From positions 1-64,000 of the forward strand of contig CALGYB010000098.1 in assembly GCA_937935075.1 (NCBI GenBank): a stretch of DNA of 64,000 bases. The letters are read 5' to 3'. The translations under genes were made by a program, and so were the position numbers. Below, piece by piece: positions 57,875 to 64,000 of the stretch. The notes beneath the pieces were generated by a model. That model searched no databases. It was given only the letters and a program-made list of their open reading frames with translations, and was not told the DNA's origin. How positions within the stretch are numbered: position 1 is the stretch's first letter; the number at the start of each line of letters is the position of its first letter. The DNA is from an uncultured Roseiflexus sp. (lineage in GTDB: Bacteria > Chloroflexota > Chloroflexia > Chloroflexales > Roseiflexaceae).

Positions 57875-58990
57875 ATGGCGAAGATCATGGTAGCCATGAG
57901 CGGCGGCGTCGACAGTTCGCTGGCGGCGGCGCTGCTCCACGAAGCCGGTCACGACGTTACCGGCGTGACATTGCACCTGTGGGAGGGCGACGACGACCGC
58001 CTGGCGGAGAGTCTCTGCTGCTCCCAGCAAATGACCGAGAGCGCCCGGCGTGTGTGCGCGCAACTCGGCATACCCTACTATGTCTTCAATTATCAGCGCG
58101 AGTTCCGGCGCTATGTGATCGAGTACTTCCTGCGTGAGTACGCCGGCGGCTTCACGCCCAACCCCTGCCTGGAGTGCAATCGCGAAATCAAGTTTCGTGC
58201 ACTGCTTGCGCGCGCGCGCACCCTCGGATTCGACTACGTCGCCACCGGGCACTATGCGCGAATCCGCATTGATGAAAGAGACGCAGACGACCCGGACTCT
58301 CGGTCGGCACACGGCGCGCAGCGCGTCATCTATCGCCTGTTGCGCGCGATCGATACGGAGAAGGATCAGTCGTACATGCTCTTCATGCTTGGTCAGGACG
58401 ACCTGGCGCGGCTGATGTTCCCAATCGGCGAGTATACCAAAGCGGAAGTGCGCGCCATGGCTGCTGCGCGCGGTCTGGCAAGCGCCAACCGACCGGAGAG
58501 CCAGGATATTTGCTTCGTTCCCGGCGGCGACTACCGCAACCTGCTGCGCGAGGAGCGCCCCGACGCACTGCGCCCCGGACCGATCCTCGACATCGAGGGG
58601 CGCGAGGTCGGCAGGCACCAGGGATTGCCGCTCTACACCATCGGACAGCGGCGTGGTCTTGGCATCGCCGCCGGTCAGCCCATGTACGTCCTGGAACTCG
58701 ACGTTGTGCGCAATGCAGTGATCGTCGGTCCTGAATCGGCGCTCCGGCGCGCGTCGCTGCGCGCCGAACGGGTCACCTTCGTCAGTGGCGACTGGCCCCA
58801 TGCGCCATTCGACTGTCTGGCACAGATCCGGGCGCACGCCGATGCAGTTCCAGCACGGGCAACTCCCATTGAGCCAGGAACAGTCGAGGTGCACTTCGAA
58901 CATCCACAGCGCGCCGTCACCCCGGGACAGGCGATTGTCTTCTATGACGGCGACGTCGTGCTTGGGGGCGGACGGATTGCGCGCGACTGA
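57875..58990 (+). CDS. mnmA: tRNA-specific 2-thiouridylase
   Basis: MVAMSGGVDSSLAAALL, TPNPCLECNREIKF, PESQDICFVPGGDY. Confidence 0.96.
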   Translation: MAKIMVAMSGGVDSSLAAALLHEAGHDVTGVTLHLWEGDDDRLAESLCCSQQMTESARRVCAQLGIPYYVFNYQREFRRYVIEYFLREYAGGFTPNPCLECNREIKFRALLARARTLGFDYVATGHYARIRIDERDADDPDSRSAHGAQRVIYRLLRAIDTEKDQSYMLFMLGQDDLARLMFPIGEYTKAEVRAMAAARGLASANRPESQDICFVPGGDYRNLLREERPDALRPGPILDIEGREVGRHQGLPLYTIGQRRGLGIAAGQPMYVLELDVVRNAVIVGPESALRRASLRAERVTFVSGDWPHAPFDCLAQIRAHADAVPARATPIEPGTVEVHFEHPQRAVTPGQAIVFYDGDVVLGGGRIARD

Positions 58991-59011
58991 AGTGAGGGAG
59001 ACGAGTCAGCG

Positions 59012-59260
59012 ATGCCGCCAGCCCTGCTGCTGATCCTGTTGATTGTCACTGCCAGCGCAGGGCTGGCGCATATGCTTTGGGGACGGCGCTGGGTGCAGAT
59101 ACCGATATTCTGGCTGGCAGCCGCCGGAGGAGCGCTCATAGCACTGGCGGTTGACGTGCGACTGCCGCTGCCCTTGATCACACCCGCCGGCGTTCCGGTG
59201 CTCGAGATGACGCTCGGCGCATGGGGGCTGCTGATCGTTGCCTCACGATTGCGCCTGTGA
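59012..59260 (+). CDS. Small membrane protein, 82 aa
   Basis: Short spacer after mnmA; three hydrophobic segments. Confidence 0.6.
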   Translation: MPPALLLILLIVTASAGLAHMLWGRRWVQIPIFWLAAAGGALIALAVDVRLPLPLITPAGVPVLEMTLGAWGLLIVASRLRL

Positions 59261-59266
59261 TATAAT
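59238..59266 (+). promoter_or_regulatory. Promoter TTGCCT-N17-TATAAT
   Basis: Optimal spacing, ~57 bp upstream of GTG 59323. Confidence 0.7.
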
Positions 59267-59322
59267 CAGCGCCGCTCCGCGGCATCCGAGTGGCTGTCGC
59301 GCCTGGAAGAAGGAGATGCGCT

Positions 59323-59766
59323 GTGGGAAAATGGATCGGCATCGGACTGACCATTGTGCTGCTGATCGTCGTTGGGTTCATTGTCGGCGCGTATCTGTCC
59401 CCTGATTTTCGTGTCGCTTCACGCGACGTTGCAATTGTGGTGCTGGCAGTATTCCAGATGATTTCGGCGCTGATATCGATCGCCCTGCTGCTGGTGCTGG
59501 TCTATGCGGTGCGCACGCTGACCCGCGTTTCCCGCACATCGCTGATCCCTAAACTGGAAGAAGTCTCGGTCAAACTCGATCAGGTGCTGGAACAGGGGCG
59601 CGGCGTGGCGGCAAACCTGCGTGACACGACGAGTACTGTGAGCGGGACGACATCATTCCTGGCGGATCGCGCCATTGCGCCGGTTATTCGCGTCTCTGGT
59701 CTGATGGCAGGAGTGCGCGCCGCTGCGGCGTATCTCGCCAGGCGCGACGAGGAGCAGACGTCCTAG
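59323..59766 (+). CDS. Two-TM hypothetical protein
   Basis: GKWIGIGLTIVLLIVVGFIVGAYL; GTG start. Confidence 0.65.
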   Translation: MGKWIGIGLTIVLLIVVGFIVGAYLSPDFRVASRDVAIVVLAVFQMISALISIALLLVLVYAVRTLTRVSRTSLIPKLEEVSVKLDQVLEQGRGVAANLRDTTSTVSGTTSFLADRAIAPVIRVSGLMAGVRAAAAYLARRDEEQTS

Positions 59767-59919
59767 CGCATCTGCGAGGGTATACCCAGTGTTTGGTGGT
59801 ACCGGCGCGCTATTGTCGTTCACTACGCTCCGTGGTATCATACATCAATAGACAGTCACGTGCCAATGGTTGGATGTTGGAAGTCCGGGTGTGAATGGTG
59901 TGATGGGTCGAGCGAAGGA

Positions 59920-60861
59920 ATGATTGAGCAATCATTTTCGTATGGTGGTCAGGCCGTTCTTGAAGGGGTGATGATGCGCGGCTTGCGCCAGGCGACCGTT
60001 GCCGTCCGCACTCCATCAGGCGAGATTGTCTTTCGCCACGAAGCGCTGAATGTCGAGCGCCGCCGTATGTGGGAAACCCTGCCATTCCTGCGTGGCGTCC
60101 TGATGCTGTGGGACACGTTGAGTCCGGGCATTCGCGCACTCAATTTCTCTGCCAGCGCTGCCCTGGGTGAAGAAGAACAGCCGCCATCGAAGGGCGCGAT
60201 CACGCTGACGCTCATTGTATCACTGGCGTTTGCATTCGGGTTGTTTTTCGTCACGCCGCTGTTGATTGCCAGCCTGCTCGAGCGTCTGGGGGCAACGCCG
60301 CTCATGCGCGATATGGCGGAAGGGTTTATTCAACTCGCCATCTTTATCGGCTATCTGACGCTTATCGGGCGGATGCCCGATATTCAGCGCACCTTCGGGT
60401 ACCACGGCGCCGAGCACAAGACGATCAACGCCTACGAAGCCGGCGCGCCGCTGACCGTCGAATCGGTGCGCTCGTTCTCGCTGTTGCATCCCCGCTGTGG
60501 CACAAGTTTCCTGCTGGTCGTCGTCGTCCTGAGCATCCCGTTCTTTGCACTCTTCAGCGGTCTGCCGCTTGGCGAACGGTTGCTCTCGCGCATCATCTTA
60601 GTGCCGGTCATCGCAGCGGTTTCGTATGAACTGCTGCGCCTGTCGGCGGCAAACTTCCATCGTGGCTGGGTGCGGCGCCTGGTTGCGCCATCGCTGGCGT
60701 TGCAGCGCCTGACGACCCGTGAACCCGATGATACCATGATAGCTGTGGCAATCGCTGCGTTGATACCGGCGCTTGCCGCCGATGGCGTTGTTCCTGCGGC
60801 GTTCGACGCATCGCTGGCGCACGGCGTGGCGCGATCGCCTGCTGATGCCGCGCTCGCATAA
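59920..60861 (+). CDS. DUF1385 membrane protein
   Basis: SYGGQAVLEGVMMRG; FGYHGAEHKTINAYEAG; LHPRCGTSFLL. Confidence 0.93.
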   Translation: MIEQSFSYGGQAVLEGVMMRGLRQATVAVRTPSGEIVFRHEALNVERRRMWETLPFLRGVLMLWDTLSPGIRALNFSASAALGEEEQPPSKGAITLTLIVSLAFAFGLFFVTPLLIASLLERLGATPLMRDMAEGFIQLAIFIGYLTLIGRMPDIQRTFGYHGAEHKTINAYEAGAPLTVESVRSFSLLHPRCGTSFLLVVVVLSIPFFALFSGLPLGERLLSRIILVPVIAAVSYELLRLSAANFHRGWVRRLVAPSLALQRLTTREPDDTMIAVAIAALIPALAADGVVPAAFDASLAHGVARSPADAALA

Positions 60862-60889
60862 CCCTCGCATCAAGCGAGTGGAGGAAACC

Positions 60890-61711
60890 ATGCCGCTGGT
60901 CGGTAACATCCGCGATTTTGGGCTTTCAGACTTCCTATACCTCGTTGACCGGGGCTATAAGACAGGATGCCTGCACCTGAGCCACGCCGATGACATGGCG
61001 TCGCTCTATTTCGACAAGGGCAAGCTGATTACGGCAACCCGGAAGGATGATAATGTCCCGGTCACCGATCTGCTCGTCCGTAAAGGAAAACTGACGCCGG
61101 TGCAGGCAACGCAGGCAGCGCAGGCGCATCAGGCGCAAAATGGCGTCAGTCTATCGCAGGTGCTCGTGACCCTGAATCTGATTGGGCGCGATGAATTGCA
61201 GCGTGTGCTGCAACAGCATATCGAGGAATCGGTGTATGCGCTGTTCGGATGGAACGAGGGCGAATTTCGCTTCGAACAGGGGCAGCGTCCTGAACCGACG
61301 GCGCCGATTATGCCGACCCCTCTGGCAGTTGAGCATCTGATCATGGAGGGTGTGCGGCGTATCGATGAGTGGGGCCGGATTAAGGATCGCATTCCGAACA
61401 CCGACCTGGTCGTGAAATTTATCGAGCAACCCATCGAGCGCACCAAAGGGATTAACCTTGCTGCTGACGAGTGGCGTGTGTTCGCACGGATCAATGGCAA
61501 AGACACTCTGGCAGAGATTGCCCGGAAGACAGGAATGAGCGAATTTGATGTCTGCCGTATTGTCTATGGCTTCCTTACCGCCGGGCTGGTCGATGTCATT
61601 CGTAAGCCGGCGCCGGTGCCGATGCTGGCCACAGGCCGCCCCCTGGCCGAGGCGCCACGTGTCAAGAAGAGCCTGGTAACCCGCATTATCAACCGCATTC
61701 GTGGTATGTAA
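60890..61711 (+). CDS. DUF4388 (PATAN-like) domain protein
   Basis: LVGNIRDFGLSDFLYLVDRGYKTGCLHLSHADDMASLYFDKGKLITA. Confidence 0.88.
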   Translation: MPLVGNIRDFGLSDFLYLVDRGYKTGCLHLSHADDMASLYFDKGKLITATRKDDNVPVTDLLVRKGKLTPVQATQAAQAHQAQNGVSLSQVLVTLNLIGRDELQRVLQQHIEESVYALFGWNEGEFRFEQGQRPEPTAPIMPTPLAVEHLIMEGVRRIDEWGRIKDRIPNTDLVVKFIEQPIERTKGINLAADEWRVFARINGKDTLAEIARKTGMSEFDVCRIVYGFLTAGLVDVIRKPAPVPMLATGRPLAEAPRVKKSLVTRIINRIRGM

Positions 61712-61737
61712 CGGCGCAGTCAGCGTGGAGGACCGGT

Positions 61738-62268
61738 GTGCAGACGGTAAAAATGGTCATCAGCGGCGCAGTCAACGCCGGAAAAACCGAGTTCATCAGG
61801 ACAATCAGCGAAATCGAAGTGGTTTCGACCGAACGTCCCGCAACTGACGATACCCGGCTGATCAAAAAGGAAACCACGGTTGCAATGGATTTTGGTCGCA
61901 TTGCAATCGGCGATGATCTGGTGTTGCATCTGTTTGGCACGCCAGGGCAGAAGCGATTCGATTTTATGTGGGAGATTCTATCGGAGGGGATGCTGGGTCT
62001 GATCATCCTCGTTGATAGTACGCGTCCTGAAACGTTTCGCGAAACAAACCGCATTATCGATTTCTTTATGTCGTACCGCGAGACCCCTTACGTAGTCGCA
62101 GCCAATAAGCAGGATCGCCCCAATGCCTGGTCGCCGGACGAGTTGCGCCTGGCGCTACGCCTTCCTTCCCATATCAAAGTGCTGCCCTGTATGGCGACTG
62201 AGCGCGAGAGCGTCAAAAACGTGTTGCTTGAACTGCTCGATGTGATTATGCAGCGCAGCGAGGATTAG
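61738..62268 (+). CDS. Small Ras/MglA-like GTPase
   Basis: KMVISGAVNAGKTEFIRTISEI, GTPGQKRFDFMWEI, VAANKQDRPNAW. Confidence 0.92.
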   Translation: MQTVKMVISGAVNAGKTEFIRTISEIEVVSTERPATDDTRLIKKETTVAMDFGRIAIGDDLVLHLFGTPGQKRFDFMWEILSEGMLGLIILVDSTRPETFRETNRIIDFFMSYRETPYVVAANKQDRPNAWSPDELRLALRLPSHIKVLPCMATERESVKNVLLELLDVIMQRSED

Positions 62269-62915
62269 CTGCTTTCTGCCGTGTGGGTGTTGTCAGAAGA
62301 CGGCTCAGTGTCATCGTGCGCCCGCTTTTTCGCCCGATCCGGTTTCGGCGGTGGAGCGTTGATCCGGTTCATCGCAACGACTATGCCTTCGCGGAGCGCC
62401 AACTCCAGTGCATCTGCCGCCCGCTCAATGACCTCCGGTAACTGCGCCTCCTGCTCAGGAGTGAAACGCCCCAACACATAACCGGCCAGGTCCCATGTTG
62501 GCGGTGGACGATCTATGCCAACCCGCAATCGTGGAAAGACCTGTGAACCAAGTAAGGTGATGATCGACCGCATGCCATTGTGCGTTCCGGCGCTGCCGCG
62601 TTCGCGCAGACGAAGCGCGCCAAACGGCAGATCGACATCATCGTACACCACCAGCAATTCGGTTGCCGGGTCGATTTTGTACCACTGGCGCAACCCGACA
62701 ACCGCCTGCCCACTGAGGTTCATGAAGGTCTGCGGAAGGGCAAGCGCCACGCGCTGACCGGCGATGACTCCTTCTGCAACCTGCGCGTTGGCGCGTTTGT
62801 GTGTGAATTCGAGATGATGGCGATGGGCCAGTTCGGTAACAATCCGAAACCCGATGTTATGGCGCGTCCGGGCATAGGTATCACCCGGATTGCCAAGCCC
62901 TACGATCAGCCACAT
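62265..62915 (-). CDS. pth: Peptidyl-tRNA hydrolase
   Basis: MWLIVGLGNPGDTYARTRHNIGFR; ALPQTFMNLSGQAV; GSAGTHNGMRSI. Confidence 0.95.
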   Translation of the reverse strand: MWLIVGLGNPGDTYARTRHNIGFRIVTELAHRHHLEFTHKRANAQVAEGVIAGQRVALALPQTFMNLSGQAVVGLRQWYKIDPATELLVVYDDVDLPFGALRLRERGSAGTHNGMRSIITLLGSQVFPRLRVGIDRPPPTWDLAGYVLGRFTPEQEAQLPEVIERAADALELALREGIVVAMNRINAPPPKPDRAKKRAHDDTEPSSDNTHTAESS

Positions 62916-63059
62916 ACCTGTGCTCCCGCAGTACAATAGTTGGGTGCGCACCCGAAACACGAGGGGCGCAGCGCGCTGCGCCCCCTCGATGGTTTCTTGC
63001 TCTTCTCTATCGCTCGCCTGATAGAGCGAGCAATCAGATGGTGCACAATACTTGCCGGT

Positions 63060-63158
63060 GTTGATCGTCTTCCGCTGACGTTGGCTTCGACAGGCTCAGC
63101 CAGCGTCAGCCGCTCCACGTCCTCGATGGTCCAGGTTTTGGTTGATGCTCCATTAGAG
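63060..63158. repeat. Dispersed repeat family B copy
   Basis: CGCTGACGTTGGCTTCGACAGGCTCAGCCAGCGTCAGCCGCTCCACG; matches 21187-21290. Confidence 0.85.
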
Positions 63159-64000
63159 ACGCGACCGGGCGCGATGGAGACGCCAGGTGCGCGCCAGGAG
63201 GGTTGCACCAAGCAACGCAAAACCCGCCAGAGGAACACCGGTGCTCGTTGCCGGCAGTGGCGCCGTCGTCGCTGGACTGACCGCGTCGCCTGCGGTGGCA
63301 GACGTTGCTGCCGGCGCCACTCCCGCCGGTTGCGCCGCCTCGACGATCGCGGTCGGCGGCTCAGTGGCCGGTACAGGCGTCAGCGTTGCGGTCGGCGTCG
63401 CAGTTGGCGCCTCGGTTGGCGCGGCAGTCGCCGTATTCGTCGGCAGGACCTGCGCCTGCGCCGTATTGACCACATCGACTGTCACGATATTCGAGTAGAG
63501 GGGAATGGAAAGGCCGGCAAAGGTCAATTCAGCCTGCGCGACGATACGTGTTCCAGCAAGCACATCCGGTTTGATTCTGGTCTGGACAATCACCTCGAAC
63601 CCCTGGCCCGCAGGCAACTCAGCGACGCCCAATGAAATACGATTATCGGTGCGCGAGGGATCGCCCGGAGTAAACGCGCCTGGAGTGTTACGGTCAATTG
63701 GACCGGCGGACAGCGCAGTGATTTCGAGATTGGCCGGAAAGACGCTGCGGAGCGCCAGATCACGCAGAGCATCGGTTGGATGCGTATTACGAATCGCGAT
63801 CACATACGTGACAGCATCGCCGGGGAATGCGCTGCCCCAATTGCTTGCCATACGGAAGAAGACGGCATCTGTGGACGCAATCATCGTTGGCGACGCCGCC
63901 GGTGTTGCGGTGCGCACACCACTCGTGCCGGCAGGACGTGTCGGGCGCGGCTGTTGAACCACCCGCGTTGCCGGCGCAACCGGCGCAGGCGTTGGCGGCA
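63153..64000 (-). CDS. Surface protein with DUF11-like domain, Thr/Pro/Ala-rich stalk and C-terminal LPATSTG/TM/Arg tail (5' end outside window)
   Basis: Frame open to the window edge; NTHPTDALRDLALRSVFPANLEI; LPATSTGVPLAGFALLGATLLARTWRLHRARSRL. Confidence 0.65.
   Translation of the reverse strand, partial: PPTPAPVAPATRVVQQPRPTRPAGTSGVRTATPAASPTMIASTDAVFFRMASNWGSAFPGDAVTYVIAIRNTHPTDALRDLALRSVFPANLEITALSAGPIDRNTPGAFTPGDPSRTDNRISLGVAELPAGQGFEVIVQTRIKPDVLAGTRIVAQAELTFAGLSIPLYSNIVTVDVVNTAQAQVLPTNTATAAPTEAPTATPTATLTPVPATEPPTAIVEAAQPAGVAPAATSATAGDAVSPATTAPLPATSTGVPLAGFALLGATLLARTWRLHRARSRL

Noticed and set aside
1-64000. tRNA, rRNA, tmRNA, prophage or integrase genes
   Set aside because: None recognised by eye; tRNAscan-SE and Infernal would be needed to exclude them.

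Overview
This is a GC-rich, gene-dense 64-kb bacterial chromosome segment. Gene content (split acetone-carboxylase operon, mevalonate kinase, CarH-like regulator beside a phytoene synthase, abundant dispersed repeats) suggests a filamentous anoxygenic phototroph of the Chloroflexota, Roseiflexus-like; this is inference only, with no database search. About 50 protein genes are supported. They include a GAF/histidine kinase, Fe-ADH, acyl-CoA ligases, TrkA/TrkH K+ uptake, an AraC regulator plus acetone carboxylase operon, a complete seven-gene Mrp (Mnh) antiporter operon, a TetR/ABC-2/HlyD/ABC/USP/ABC export operon, Mrp/NBP35 ATPase, MoaA, an A-type Fe-S carrier, a CarH-like B12 regulator plus CrtB, HtrA, Aat, GuaA, mevalonate kinase, MnmA, a DUF4388 plus small-GTPase pair, and Pth. 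No rRNA, tRNA or CRISPR was recognised. Most of the unexplained structure is intergenic: several dispersed hairpin-forming repeat families, a 281-bp tandem duplication that includes the mnhG tail, heptamer/octamer arrays just upstream of start codons, a heptamer-array element associated with a duplicated gene start, a structured mnmA leader with mutually exclusive hairpins, a palindrome spanning a -10 box between the CarH-like gene and crtB, and a probable decayed AAA-ATPase/DUF4276 gene pair.
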